DNA of 64,000 nt from Mytilus edulis (GCF_963676685.1 NC_092354.1:67158241-67222240); one strand, 5' to 3'. Numbered from the stretch's first letter, positions 44,651-57,931 are shown. Notes: a model not told the origin generated them from the letters alone. Translations and numbers: made by a program.

Positions 44651-47000
44651 TGGACCGCATTCATTCTGTGTCAGAAACCTATGCTGCATCAACTATTGAA
44701 TCACAATCCAAATTTAAAATTCAGAGTTTATCGAGCTTGAATGTTGTGTCCATACTTGCCCCAACTGTTCTGGGTTCAACCTGTACGTTTGTATCAAGCT
44801 GAGCCATGCATAGCATTTTTATTGGTTATTTATATATTAATTTGAAATTTTGACAAGTGAGACACATACAGATTATACTGTTAACAATATTTCAGAGTTT
44901 AACGTAGTCAAGCGAAACAAATTTTAGAAGAATAGTTGAATCATGTCTTTGTTGTCAAATGAAAAATTAGTACGAACACAAAGAAAAAGTATGGGAATGT
45001 TTGTTTTTTAAACTATTGACCAGGGTGAAAGTCTTTGAAAGTCATGACTGGCAAAAAGTTTGTGAAATGAAATAGCACAAATATTCCATTCTTTTTAAAT
45101 ATAACTGAATATAAAGAAAAACACAAACTGATGTTTTATAATAGTTTTTACCCTTTTTATGTTTTATAGGACAAGAAATATAGAAAAATAATGAAAAATA
45201 TAAACAGTTACAATAGAAATGAGCGCAAAACAAGATAAACAGAATACAACAAGGCCTAAATGGTAAGACCACTTCTATATACTGTAAATTCAGATTTTTC
45301 AGGGAATGGACAACTTATTGTGATTACAAAAAAAATCTGCATAAAGATCTATATAGTTACCCCGGTACATGATATATATATATATATATATATGTTTCTG
45401 TTTTTGCGATACTCACCCAGTCACATTATTCGCATTACTAAAAAGTTTCGATAATTTCTGAATTACAGTAATAAAAGAAATTGCCTTTGAATGATGACTC
45501 ATATAAAAATAAGAAAATGTGGTATGGTAAATGAGTGACTTATCCACCAGAGTTCAATGAAGCGGATGCAAGAAATTAAAGGCCAATCATGGGCCTGCCT
45601 TCAATAATGAGAAAACACTTCCTTTATAGGTCATCCATTAAAGATCTCAACATATAAAGATTTAAACAATCCAATTTAGTTCAACATGTTCAAAGTCAAT
45701 AACAATTAATAAAAAAAAATCATGCCTAATATAAAATATTGTTTGTTTCTCCAATCCTGACTGACCCTGCAAAAATGGCCCTACTCATAAAATTTTATTG
45801 TCAAAACTAAGCCAAATATTATTTTATTCATTTCTGATTTTCGGGCTTGCCGGATCATCCGATAATATTCAGGCTTTTAGGAAAAATAAAATTATTTACC
45901 TACCTAACTACCCACACCTGGCTTGTCAGAATAGGGATTAGGGAAAAAAACAATATATTAATTTAGGCCTCATGTCTGTGAGCACTCAACCTGACCATAA
46001 TATAGGACAGTGGTTCAAATATTAACACAACATATGAACATTCTATAACAACTATTGCAAGTGGCTCAACTTTAAATATCACTGCAAGGCACTAAACAAC
46101 GAATATTAAATCTTGGACACAAAGCACTGAAATAAGAGAACGCATAAGCATGACAAGTAAGAATATCAAATGAAAGTTTCTCAAAATGTTCATTAAAACA
46201 TGATAAAATAAGCTTATTTATATTGCTGTTTTTTTCTCCATTTATAACATATTTTTTTTATTTTGTGTATTAATAGGTCAAATATCTTGGTTTTTATGAT
46301 CATCAACAGGTCCTGCAGGTCTATACTGAAGAGGAAACTTAATTGTTAATACTTTTCTACATAATGTGCTAATTGGATTATTAATGTGAAATGAACTCAA
46401 CTGTGTGTTTTTCTGGAAAAAGAAATAGAAAAAATCCTACAAAATTGCTATAAACAAAATGGAGTACTATCAAAGAACACAATTGTGTAAAATGTAACAA
46501 CCTACATTCATATTAACTGATGGATTATGGAGAAATTAAGAAAAAAAGTAGTATCTTTGTCATGTTTGTTGTCGAAATAAACACCTGCTTTATCCATTCA
46601 TGTACATGGCTCCATCATATCAAATATACAAAGAAGATGTTTGAAGAACATATGTTGCCAAAATTTATTCAACCAATTGAAGGAAGATGTCTTGTGGATT
46701 GAATTATTTATGCACTGAACAGTTATGTAGGGGGTCGAATACACAGCAGCTGAAACAGAAGACAAGTTAATTTGACATGAAAAGTGTTTATTTGATTTAA
46801 TATGCAAATATGAGCACAATATTAATAACATCACAAATGGTATGATATTCATAGCGTTTTGCTTATTATTGTATTGTCTTAAACATGCTAAACAGTCAGC
46901 CTTTTGTTTTTGTATGTTTAATACTCACCATGAAAATTTGTATTACAGTATTAAAGTTTTAATTATCTTTTGTATCAATAATTCAGTTTAGGAGAAAATA
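44651..47000. other. no gene; short repeats only
   Basis: A (TA)n microsatellite at about 45371-45392 and a diverged GATGTGGTATG-type fragment at 45510-45600. Otherwise AT-rich without exons. Confidence 0.4.
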
Positions 47001-47679
47001 TATTAATACTGTTTGTACTGTTATGAAATTTCCATAGAGGAAAAACATTTCCTTAAGGGAAATTTGATGTTCAGAAATTTCCCTAGAGGAAATTTGAAGA
47101 TCAATGATTTCCTTAGAGGAAATTTGTTGTCTTGAATTTTCCTCCAAGGAAAAGTGTTTGTCAAAAATTTCCTCACAGGAAAAAGTATTTCCTCCAAAAT
47201 ACTTTTTCCTGTGAGGAAATAGTATTTCCTAGTATTTCCTCCAAGGAAAATTTGAAGCTGCAAATTTCCTCAAAGGAAAAAGAATTTCCTCCAAGGAAAA
47301 TTTGAAGCTGCAAATTTCCTCAAAGGAAAAAGAATTTCCTTTAAGGAAAAAGAATTTCCTTTAAGGAAAAAGAATTTCCTCTAAGGAAATAGAATTTCCT
47401 CAAAGGAAATAATTATGCAGCAAATTCCCTAAGGGAAATCTTTTTCCCTTGAGGAAAAAACAATCTTTTTCCTTCAGGGAAATTTGATTTCCTCTGAGGA
47501 AATTGTTGAAAAAAGGGGCATAACTTTTTCAACAGTGGTGCTAGATCCAAAAAATTTTAGGACAAATATCAGGGAACTAATACCAACCAAGTTATCAACT
47601 TTATTTTGACTTAACTCCAAAAAATAAGGTGACAACTTTTGCACTCAGCGGAATTGCAAACTTGTCCCGGAGACTGTTA
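47001..47679 (-). repeat. element with dense TTTCCT/AGGAAA palindromes, copy 2 (inverted)
   Basis: Reverse complement of 27565..28190 from CTCCGGGACAAGTTTGCAAT through GATCTAGCACCACTGTTGAA to ACAAACAGTAT. Spacers and palindrome number differ: a CAAAGGAAAAAGAATTTCCT unit is repeated several times at 47265-47400. The array has therefore expanded or shrunk between copies. Confidence 0.75.
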
Positions 47680-49198
47680 AATTACGAAATTGTTTATTAA
47701 AAAGTCATCGTTTCGATTTCTGTTCGGAATCATCAACGCTGCATACAATTTGAAACTAAACCCCTTTTGTGGAGGACTCAGTTTTTATGAAATTCGTCTG
47801 ATTGTTTCTGAACTAATGATGTTATTCATTTTTAAAGGAAGAAAACAAAACTCAGAAATTGAAGAAAAAAAACTTTCTCATGCCATGACAGAAAAACGAA
47901 AGGACAAACAAACTTAATTAATACTTCGCTACAAACGTCTTTATACACCTGTTATATTATAGGAAGTGAAAACCAAACAAAACGGCTTACTACCAATAAG
48001 ATAAGAACGGTTTTTGTTTTGATAATGTTTTTGGTGTATTTTATCAATTAGATTATTGTATACTTTGATATGAATGAAGGGGAAGAATTAGTCAAATATT
48101 TTTGAATGGCGTAGAATGTGAAAGCTACACGTATTTCTTATTCAAATTCGTGTGGTGAGACTTACATTATTTATCCTGTACCTGACCGTTTTACTATGCG
48201 AATAAAAGTCTACATTTCAATGTATGCGATATGCATAGAACATATAATGTCGTTTACTGCTGTAGTTATGAGCGAGCGGCAATATTCAAATTATAAGAGT
48301 TTTTTAGTTTCTTCTTTGCGGTCCGCGTTCATACAATATATAAATAATAAAAATGAAAAATACATTGCTGAAACTGTTAAAGTAAGTTCAGTAAATTGTA
48401 ATTGTTTTGTTCTGTATTTGATGAAAATTTAGAAAACAGATTTATAATTTCAATAAAATCTGTACCTTTGACTTATATGCCGATAATCTACAAAGTTAAA
48501 ATAACGAGTTTTCGGGGTTTTTCTCTCGGAAGTACATGGTTCAAACTTATAGAGATAAAAGATTTTTCAGGTTGTTCTCGCATATGAAACCTCTCTAGCA
48601 GTAAAAACTCTCTCAATGTTTATCTAAAACAATTTCCCGAATAGTAGAAAACGTACAAAATCAAAATGACGTCACAAATATTCTTACTAGGTACTCAGTT
48701 GTAAAGACATATCCAATGCCATTTTAATTGCAGTGGAAACAAAAATTTGATACACAATGTAATTAATACCGTTCTCAATTAAACCTTTGAATTTTATAAT
48801 GCTACATATACATGTTTTCGATATTCAAATGTAACAAGTTTTAAATGCATAGCAAAATGATAGCTTCAAAGTAAAGAGTGTTTTGAAATCAGGCATCTAT
48901 AATCTTTCTTTTCAACCAAAAATACCAACTGTATATTGTTCCACCACAAAAGGACCTGTTTTCTCTAAGAGGACGACAAATTCATTATAACAGAAACAAC
49001 GGAAGAGAGGACTTTTTAATAAATATGCTGGCCTAAAAAACTTCGAGTGCAAAATAGGATTTTTTTTTATAATTACCTAAAAACAAAAGAATGAAATTTT
49101 GTATGCATTTAAAACTTGTTACATTTGAATATCGAAAACATGTATATGTAGCATCTATACTTCAAGCAATACAATGGATTATATTATGTTAGTCTTAC
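47680..49198. other. no firm gene; weak plus-strand exon candidate near 48115-48378
   Basis: On the plus strand a frame open from 48115 ends at GTTAAA|GTAAGT (48378/48379), an excellent donor, and encodes MSERQYSNYKSFLVSSLRSA among other residues. No homology was recognised and the acceptor is poor. Confidence 0.25.
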
Positions 49199-49253
49199 CT
49201 AAAGTCTTCAAAGCAACAATACTTAAGAGGAATAATCTTAGGCGAAAATCCAT
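49199..49253 (-). CDS. signal-peptide first exon
   Basis: ATG at 49251-49253 opens M-D-F-R-L-R-L-F-L-L-S-I-V-A-L-K-T-L, a basic n-region then a hydrophobic core, followed at once by a strong GTAAGA donor (49193-49198) in phase 1. Phase-1 signal-peptide exons are typical of secreted and membrane proteins built from phase 1-1 modules. It can join in frame to the Methyltransf_FA exon at 24006..24508 (G + GA makes glycine), which also starts in phase 1. The intron would be about 24.7 kb, so linkage is inference and other exons may intervene. Confidence 0.55.
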
Positions 49254-50112
49254 CTTCTAATTCTTCTTCTACTCATTAAGACATTGTAGGGTTATGAAAG
49301 AAGTTCTTTCCTGTACTGATATAAATATCAACAAGATACATAAAATATTTAGCGAAAGTCGATGTCATTATGTATGACCGTGTATAATTCAATAACGGCA
49401 TTTTAATTGGAAAATTAAATTCACGTGTATCGTATAATTTTCCCATGAAATGATCGAAGATTGTCGGAAGGGGAAATCTTGTTTGATAAATATGTTTAAA
49501 AATAATTCATTTTTCCTGATGTTTTATGAAACAAATGTTCTAGTGTATTAACGTTTAGGACAACCTTACTTGTTTAAGCCATTTACTTACTGAACAATTA
49601 TTTCGCGGGGTGTTAACAAATATAATAAGATTTCAAGTTGTCCCCTGATTTCAGTAGTTCGCACCGTTTTTATATCCCTTTACCGTCGGAATTGAATGAT
49701 TTGTTTTTTAATGCATTGAAAGTACAGGATCCGGTGACAATGCTTATTGTAAGAAATAGCTATACCATGAAAGCAGTTGCGACCATAAATTGACTAAAAA
49801 TTAAGGATGACTTAATGTTTATAAGAAGATACAAGTTATCAAAATTCCAAAATAAATTAAATCAAAGCACTTAGCAAGGATGAACCCGATATCTAATTGC
49901 TGGCAAATAGTTAATTCAGAATAAAATATCTCTGAAAACTGTAAGAAGTAACTTGCAGTTGTTTTCTTATGTCCAGTATCAAATATTTCAATAACTTTTA
50001 GGAAGATAAACAGTTTATCAGTTTGGTAATTGATGTTGGCATAGAGGGTTGACATCAAATATGACAACTGAAAGAGAAAAGTGCAAGGCACTGTCTGAGT
50101 ATATAAAAAAAG
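49254..50112. other. upstream of the signal-peptide exon; no gene recognised
   Basis: Would contain the promoter and 5' UTR of the minus-strand gene if the exon call is right. No core promoter motif can be named with confidence. The 119-codon minus-strand frame at 49819-50178 has no recognisable domain. Confidence 0.35.
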
Positions 50113-50720
50113 AAGATGTGGTATGATTGCCAATGAGACAACTCTCCAAAAGAGACCAAATGACACAGAAATTACCACCTTTAGGTCACCGTACGGCCTT
50201 CATCAATGATCAAAGCCCATACGGCATAGTCAGCTATAAAAGGCCCCGAAATCGCAAATATAAAAACAATTCAAACGAGAAAACGAACGGCCTAATTAAT
50301 GTACACAAAAATGAACGAAAAACAAATATGTAATACAGCAACAAACGACAACCACTAAATTACAGGCTCCTGACTTGGGACAGGCATATAGATACAGAAT
50401 TTGGTGGGGTTAAACATGTTAGCGGGATCCCAACCCTCCCCTAACCTGGACAGTGGTGTAACAGTACAACATAAGAACGAACTATAAAAATCAGTTGAAA
50501 AAGGCTGAACTCATCAGATGGATTCAAATAGAAATACATATAACATAAACACAGAGTGTACGTGGCCGGGTACTTGTACATCCCAACAACAAAAAGACAT
50601 TAAGTACAGATCTGAGAGTGAACGCCGGATAATAATTTAAAAAAAGCATTGGCAGTCCGATCTGTCGTGACTTTGTAGAAAATGTCAAACCGACTGTCTC
50701 CCTCGAATGTGTTTTCATAT
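50113..50720 (+). repeat. long copy of the GATGTGGTATGATTGCCAAT mussel repeat
   Basis: Runs from GAAGATGTGGTATGATTGCC through GTCACCGTACGGCCTTCATC, AGCTATAAAAGGCCCCGAAA and CTGACTTGGGACAGGCATAT to TGTACGTGGCCGGGTACTTG. It is the most complete copy here. Confidence 0.8.
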
Positions 50721-51806
50721 TCCTATTCCAACACCAAAATGTATATTCATATAAAAGGTATATTTTACTTTAAAATTAAAGTTGTAGAGCCAATTTCCTC
50801 CTGGGTCTATTACAAAACAGCGGCAATTAGAAAAAAAAACTATTAAAAATCGTTTCTTAAAATTCACATTATCAGAGTTTAATGGGTGTTCTTATAAATA
50901 CTTACAATGCTATAGCTAATTTCAAACAAATTATAATATACCAACGTTTTTATATTTAAGCATGGAATGTCCCAAGGGCACCGATAAAGCATTATTCTAT
51001 TACAGATCATAAATTATACTTGTACATTTAACAATTCGTTCCTCTGATTAGGAAGGGTCTAATTTCGCCGATTTGTTTTGTATACAGAAAGCAGTAGCCT
51101 ATCATCCCTTCAGTATGTGCCCAAACCAGTCTGTATAAATCACAAAGAAGACGAACTCGGGTTTGCACTTTGTAAACGAATAATTGTTAGTTACTCGAAC
51201 GAGATCAGTGGATACTAAATTTCTTTGTTGATAAAATATTAAACTACATATAAGAAGTGCTGTTTATCTGTCAGATAAAACGATTTCAAACAATTTCAAA
51301 ACCAAAAATTCAACCAAAATGTTAAATTTAACAGCTTGACCTGAAGTTTAACTTATAGGAACCATTTATATCCAGAATGTTTAGTGTATAATTTTTGTAA
51401 TGCCAATTTATAACCAATGTCCAGATCTTTAAGAGACAAATGCCGGTCAGGATTCACCAACTACTTAAATAATCTCTCTGACATTGTGAAATTGTTTACA
51501 GTATACTTCATAGCGCATTTACCCTAACATTTTAACGCAAATCAATGGACAAATAAATTTTGTACTAAAATTTTATCATTTCACAATTATTTTCCTATCA
51601 TTTATTATTCATTTGTTTTGTTAAGCAACAACACCAAAAGAACTATTTTCGTGAGAGTCTGGCTCGATGATTAAATTGATGTGACACATAACATACCAAC
51701 ATGAATGACTATGGAAGCACCACGAGTATATTCATCGATTGTTAAAATGAATAGATATTCGTGAACATTTCTTCTTATCATAAAACGCCTCATGCAACCA
51801 CGCACC
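50721..51806. other. no gene recognised
   Basis: AT-rich; nothing assigned. Confidence 0.4.
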
Positions 51807-53017
51807 CAGTGGCGTAGCCAGGGTTAAAATGATGTGGATGCGAAACTGTTCGCCGAGCGGAGCGAGGCGAAAATATTTTTAGAACCTTTTATGCAATTTT
51901 TTTTTCCAGACGTTTTTCCTGTTTACATGTGGACTCCCCCTACAATCCGACCATGGCTAGATTTTTGTTTAATTTCAAAATACCCATCAATATATAAGTT
52001 TCTAACAGAATTTTGTTGTTTTCTCGTAACTACCATCATTAGAAACAGTAATATGTGATGTTAAAGTTTCACATCCAATTGAAATACGAAATCTCAAAAT
52101 GGACCCATTACAAAGGCCTTTTTGTATATGAAATTTCGAAATATAGGCTCTGAAGTGATACCCACCTTCGCCGGAATTTGAGCCTCCACATGGGATTTTT
52201 TTTATTACTTGTCTTAACGCGTTGCAGGGGACAGAAATGCCGGTCGTCCGTCATGTGTTGCCAGATTTTTGTGAAATTTATATCATCAGCAATGTCTTTG
52301 AACCTCGCAAAAATAAGTCCTGATCAAATAATTTAACCAACTATGTCCCCTTTCAGTTTGAAATATAAATCATAATTGATATACCATTGCATTTGGCCTG
52401 AAACTTTTATATCTCTTTAGATATTAAATAAAAAAAATATTTAAAAATGCTTTTGTTTTTAAGTAGCTGCCCTTGTATATTAGAATAGATAAATATGTGC
52501 ACTACGGGGACTTTTGAACTCTTTTTTTTGAAAATAAAATTAATATTGTATCAAGTTTGAAACGGGTATTTATTAGCCCAGAAATGATCACACTCCATAA
52601 TAAATACTGGTCGTATTTAAAGTCACAGGAAACGATGCGTTCGTTGTTAACTAGTAACGTTGCTTTGTCATCGCTCAGCTTGGTTCAATCTCAGACCAAA
52701 CATGTCTGCAGGTCTACGTATTATCATCCTCTGCGCTTGCCGTTGCCGACGACGCGCTAAGACGTAGACTTTTTACGAAAAAGTTGACAGCACTTTTCTG
52801 CAATTTATCCATCTTGTTTACATAAACTATAAATGATCTTAAAGGAAAGACCACGTATACTGCTTTGGAAATGATTGGACGATGTTCACATATCCTCACC
52901 CTTACATTCAGACACAACATATGCAATTATATATATATTTTTTTTTTTTTTATTTTTTTTTTGTCAAAATGATGTGGATGCTTGAGCATCTGAGCATACA
53001 TGCAAGCTACGCCACTG
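51807..53017. mobile_element. 1.2-kb non-autonomous element with CAGTGGCGTAGC ends, copy 1
   Basis: Perfect 12-bp inverted ends CAGTGGCGTAGC and GCTACGCCACTG. Just inside each end lies a direct AAAATGATGTGGATGC motif (left at about 51827, right at about 52967). The interior has no transposase; small frames of 60-75 codons have no recognised domain. Nearly identical to 59477..60688: apart from a poly-T tract of different make-up I see only about three substitutions. The flanks differ completely, so the copies are separate insertions. No target duplication was recognisable (GCACC left, GCATC right). Confidence 0.85.
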
Positions 53018-54881
53018 GCATCCCATGTTGCCTGATAGGTTCCGAGACTAAGTATTTCGGCACTTAAAGCTTTGGATGGTACTCTTACATAAAGATGCAT
53101 TTCTAAAATTATTCCTATACTATTACATGTAGAATAATATATATTTAGGTGATTCATCAATAGATATCATGACAGATCCGCCATCTGTGCAAGGACGTAT
53201 GGTAATTATATATACACATGAACCCTTTGTAAACATATTTTTCGTATTTGAAAATTAGAAACGGAAATATCTTAAACATATCCTAAAAAAGGCGATGTTG
53301 TGTATTTGCCAACGAGACAATCAATTGAAATGAAGCCAAAGCAAAAATTAACACATGCGTATTTTTGTTTTAATTCGTATTCTGTTGATATGTCCTACTT
53401 TACTATTACCGTTGGAGCTGGGTTTTTTTTTATTATTATTTTCGTCCTAGTTATTCTGTTAAAATCGGAAACGCTTCTATTACCATAGCTTTGTACTGTA
53501 CAACCTCAGAGTGTACAACATATCATTAAACAATTATTTATTTTACACAAAGGTGCGTCTAAACACCACCAAGGTCGCCAACGTACACGAAGCTGATCAT
53601 GATACTGCATTCAGTCTGTGTAGAGATAGTGTTAAAACTATAAATATAAAAGTACCACCGTATAAAGATTTTCATCCAAACAATTAATGTATCCTTATGT
53701 TTATTTTCTAACCCATGCATATGTATATAGCAGCAGTGGCAGATTATCTGACCGCCCCCTTCCAATGCAGGTTCCCAAAAAATGTTCTAACATAATTTGT
53801 TTGCTACTTCTTGTCTAGAGCGGAAATTCATCACAGCAGAGCTTGATTTGACTTCTTAATTGGCCGTTATTTAAACGTCCAGATGTATGTGTAGTTTATA
53901 TATACGTGATTAATGTAAATATTCACACCTGTGTGTAATGTCTCTGCAAAAGTTTTGATGTAAAATACATTTACATGCATGTTGATTTGAATAATACGAA
54001 TTTATATTGGTTTATAATACAATACAGATTAAAATCGATTTACAGGTGAAACTTCTGGTCTGTGTTTTAAAGAATTGGTACAAATTTGTGGATGCTTTTT
54101 TCTTATTTATTTCGAAAACGTCTATTTGTGAATTTATTGAGCAACAAATTAAACTGGCTAAATTTTTTTTTAATACCATACATGTACAATATTTGTTTTT
54201 TAAACGGAATGTCGTATTTCCTTCCCCTCTTATTCCCTCCGATCCAAGGAAAATTAATTCAATTTGACATCAATCAAATGCTATTTTTGTTCACAAGATC
54301 TGATTTGGAGCAGAATCTCGGACTTTCTCTAAAAGCATACAGTTCTAAAATTTGTGTATTTTCTTGTCTCAATTACCATGTATATGTATATCTATATAGT
54401 ACATGTATGAGGATAAGAATAGGTCACCATTTATAAAGATAGAAAGAATATATAGATGATGAAATATAAAGAACATATTGATTGATTGTTTCGTTGTTTA
54501 ACATCCAAAGGCACATATTTTATGCATTTAAGGCAGGCAAATATTCAGTATAAAGATAAATGGTAAAAAAAATAAAAGATTTAGATATAGAAATATAGAA
54601 ATTATTATCTGAGCTCACCTCCGCTAAAAAAAACCTCACTCGTACTTGAATACATTCATCTAAAAAAAATCTGGATCCGCCCCTGATATATATGGCGTAA
54701 ATTAAAAATTTCTGTTTTAGTTAAAATGCTTGAGTTCAACGGCACGTGCTAGTAATCAACCGGGTCAACAGGTAACAAAATCAATGATCCATAACGCAAG
54801 AAGTAAATGACTATTTTACAATATACAATAAAAAGGTGCCGTAGGGCTAAAAGTAAAAGAATTGATGAATTTGTGTATACG
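53018..54881. other. no gene recognised; small repeat fragments
   Basis: A GATGTTGTGTATTTGCCAAC fragment of the mussel repeat at about 53292, and CTGGATCCGCCCCTG (a GGATCC-MITE end) at about 54670. Nothing else. Confidence 0.4.
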
Positions 54882-55046
54882 CAGTGGCGGATCCAGAAAT
54901 TTTCATAAGTGGGGGCCCACTGACTGACCTAAGAGGGGGCCCGCTCCAGTCACGCTTCAATGATTCCCTATATAAGCAACCAAATTTTTTCCCAAAAAGG
55001 GGGGGACCCGGGCCCCCTGGCCCCCCCCCCCCTAAATCCGCCTCTG
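54882..55046. mobile_element. 165-bp MITE with CAGTGGCGGAT ends and ATACG target duplication
   Basis: CAGTGGCGGATCCAG on the left and AAATCCGCCTCTG on the right, with GGGGGCCC-rich interior. ATACG flanks both sides (54877-54881 and 55047-55051) as a 5-bp target duplication. It is the cleanest member of the GGATCCAG family in the window. Confidence 0.8.
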
Positions 55047-55999
55047 ATACGTAAACTATTAGTATTGAAGCTGTTGATGTTTGACCGTCAGGTTTAATAT
55101 ATGCTATATAAATGTGTTATATTCAATAAAATAATGAATCTGAATCTATTATAGCTTAGTTTAGTTTAAAGATCTTTATACAATATCAAATATTTCTAAA
55201 CTTGATACCAAAAGATAATGCTAAATATTTGAGCGCTGCATGGCAAACCATTGTTTAGTTAAAAGAGTCTTTAAATTTTGTCAGTTATATTAATTCAATG
55301 TGGGAACAGAACTGTACGGTTGTGAAATAATTTGGTCATTCGAGAGACTGTGAAGCATGGCTCCTACATTGGAAAGATAACAAGTTGCTTGATGGAAACT
55401 TTGATGAACTCTTATATTACTATATAACATTTCTGCTTCAATGATTGGTAGCTTAAACATTCTTTATGTAAATATGAACCAATACAACAATAAGAAAGAT
55501 ATATGCTTTCAAACGTTTTCCTTAGAATGGTGGAGCTCCGTGTAAAACGATCCAAATAGTCGCACAACAGCGATCAAAAATGTCAAATAAACATCCAAAT
55601 CAATGCTTGCTACCTGAATTTTCACATGTACCTTTTCTGATATATAAATTCTGAAAGTTTCAAAGCCATTGTCCCAGTAGAAATCCAAATATATTCATTT
55701 TCTGTATGTCGGATATTTGTATTACCTGTACAATCGCTTGCAAGTTAACTGTACAATTACTCGGGGCCTTCTTGTACAATCACTTGGAGCTTTCCTGTAG
55801 AATTGCTTGGTCAAATTTATTAAATACATTGCATATGCATTGCATTGGTTGTTCCTTGTCTGTCCTATTACATTCATCTATGGTATTTGAAATGAAAATA
55901 ACCACAAAACCAGTCATTTTGACAATTAAGATTCTATGAAGAAACTCTTTTAAGGTGACTATATCAGAGACAAATCAAAATGTGTACAATAGATATAAG
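55047..55999. other. no gene recognised
   Basis: Phrases GTACAATCGCTTGCAAGTTA, GTACAATTACTCGGGGCCTT, GTACAATCACTTGGAGCTTT and GTAGAATTGCTTGGTC at 55728-55812 form four short direct repeats of about 28 bp. Nothing else was assigned. Confidence 0.45.
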
Positions 56000-56225
56000 A
56001 AAGAAGATTTTGTATGATTGCCAAAGAGACAACTCTCCACAAGAGACCAAAATGACACAGAAATTACCATATAGGTCACCGTACGGCCGTCAACAATGAA
56101 CAAAAGCCCATACCGCCTAGTCAGCTATAAAAGGCCCCGAAATAACCATGTAAAACCAGAAAACTAACTGCTTATTTATGTACAAAAATGAACGAAAAAC
56201 AAATATGTAAGGCATAAACAAACAA
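56000..56225 (+). repeat. copy of the GATGTGGTATGATTGCCAAT mussel repeat
   Basis: ATTTTGTATGATTGCCAAAG, GTCACCGTACGGCCGTCAAC and AGCTATAAAAGGCCCCGAAA match the family. Confidence 0.75.
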
Positions 56226-56952
56226 CTACTGAATAAGTTTTCAACACAAAAAGAAAACGATAGTACAAATTATGTTAAGAATCTAATCTAAAATAAAAAT
56301 GAGAATAATGCTCGTACAAAATAAATATTTATATATTTCGAAAAGGTGACTTTATTTACCAGCAATTTAAAAAAAATAATAAATACATATTTGAAAACAA
56401 TACAACAAAGAATTTTTCAACACAGGATCAGGATATTATAACTTGATAAAGGAATTCGAATATGGAATGGTGGTTGTTTACAACGGATCCAAGAAAAGAC
56501 ACGTATAGGTCAATAAACATGCTATTAAAATAAGAACATGTGGTATATAATTTCAAATGAGATGTCTGTTTATTACAAGTTATAGCTACTGGTAGAAAAA
56601 GCTCCAGTAAAATTAAATTGTTCAAGGATGGGAGAGAACTTAATATCTGAAAGACAGAGAAAACACAAAATCCTTCAACATGATTTTTTATTATATCAAT
56701 GTCATGATTCAGGAACTTTTCAATATTCCTATAGCATCCGACGAACGAACGAACCAGTTTGATTTTTTTAGTGAGAACAGCATTTTATCAAACCACATTT
56801 ATATACCTTCAATATAAAATTAAGGAGATATGATATGATTGTCAAAGTTCAAAAAATAAATGGATTAAAGGGAAAATTCGCAAAAAAATAAAATTTGATA
56901 TTATGTTTATCCTAAATATGAAAATGTCTGCTTAAAATGGTCTCTTTTTTTT

Positions 56953-57015
56953 CGTCTCGCTTCGCTCAGCGTTATTTTTGCATCCACATCGTTTCAACCC
57001 TGGCTACGCCATTGG
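56953..57015 (-). repeat. terminal fragment of the CAGTGGCGTAGC element family
   Basis: The reverse strand reads CCAATGGCGTAGCCAGGGTT... GATGTGGATGC... GCGAAGCGAGACG, a diverged left end of the 1.2-kb element. Confidence 0.6.
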
Positions 57016-57487
57016 GATGGTAGTACACGCTTGTCCTTTAAAGTTAGTCTGTCTGTTTGATAATTTACAGTTTAAGGAGAATTATTCGTCTTTTGCAAAA
57101 AATATATAAAGAATAGTCTGAAAATGTGCTTACGATTTCATTCAGGCAGAGAGAAATATGTTTTTATTTTATTTCATAGGATTATTTAGTACAAATATAA
57201 AAAGTGTCTTAATCTTTTACAATTTACAAATATGATTTGGTAGTGTGTTTTTTCATGCACATGGTACATGAAACTTGTATGATCTTACTTTTGTCAGAGA
57301 TCTATGAACTATTGAAAATAGGACGTTCTGGAAAACACAAGTCGCATTATAAAATGCTTGTTAAATTCCGTTACATGTGGTACGTTCATATTTAAATACC
57401 TTTCTGTTGAATAAGAAAGTGTAAAAACAGTTATTGAAATTCGCCTGAAAAGAGAAAACGAGTAGTGATTATGTAACTAACTTTTTT

Positions 57488-57931
57488 TCATAGGACATTT
57501 GCGTTTTTTTTTTTTGGACACTTGCGCTTCAAAACATAGGACATTTGCGCTTGTTTTAAAAGGACATTTAATTTGCGCTTTTTACATATGACATTTAAGC
57601 TTTTGCAATATTTGGTTGTCATGAATTCCCTCCTCTTTTCCAGGGTTAGGTCCGGCAGGATTGTAATTTCATCAGACTTCCCAGTCAACATAATAAATAC
57701 AAGGGGAATATAGTTCCCATTTTTAAATCCATGACTCAGTCTGGTATAAAGCTGGTATAAAACATTTGGGCAACAATTAAATGTTCCGTCCGTTTGTGAG
57801 TGAATATGTTCATTTTTCTGACTAAAAATATTAGTATTCCCATTGTTCGTTTTAGTTCTAACATTACACTTTTTCACGGTACAATTCCATGAAAGGTCTT
57901 CACTTTTGAAAGTTTGATCAAAACGATACAA
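57488..57931 (-). pseudogene. FLYWCH / MULE transposase fragment
   Basis: Open for 147 codons. The start (YRFDQTFKSEDLSWNCTVKK then CNVRT) resembles a FLYWCH zinc finger (W-x-C and C-x-R). The middle HIHSQTDGTFNCCPNVLYQL then YTRLSHGFKNGNYIPLVF and MLTGKSDE matches the start of the MULE transposase catalytic domain, where DGTF holds the first catalytic aspartate. After GKSDE the protein runs out of the domain and the last 30 residues are translated terminal repeats. The remaining catalytic residues are absent, so it cannot be active. Confidence 0.65.

Noticed and set aside
49819-50178. 119-codon minus-strand frame
   Set aside because: No domain or splice sites; one end overlaps the start of the mussel repeat at 50113.
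51834-52760. Small frames of 67-74 codons inside the twin 1.2-kb elements (also at 59504-60430)
   Set aside because: Identical in both copies only because the elements are recent; no domain, no codon signal, and shorter than any transposase.
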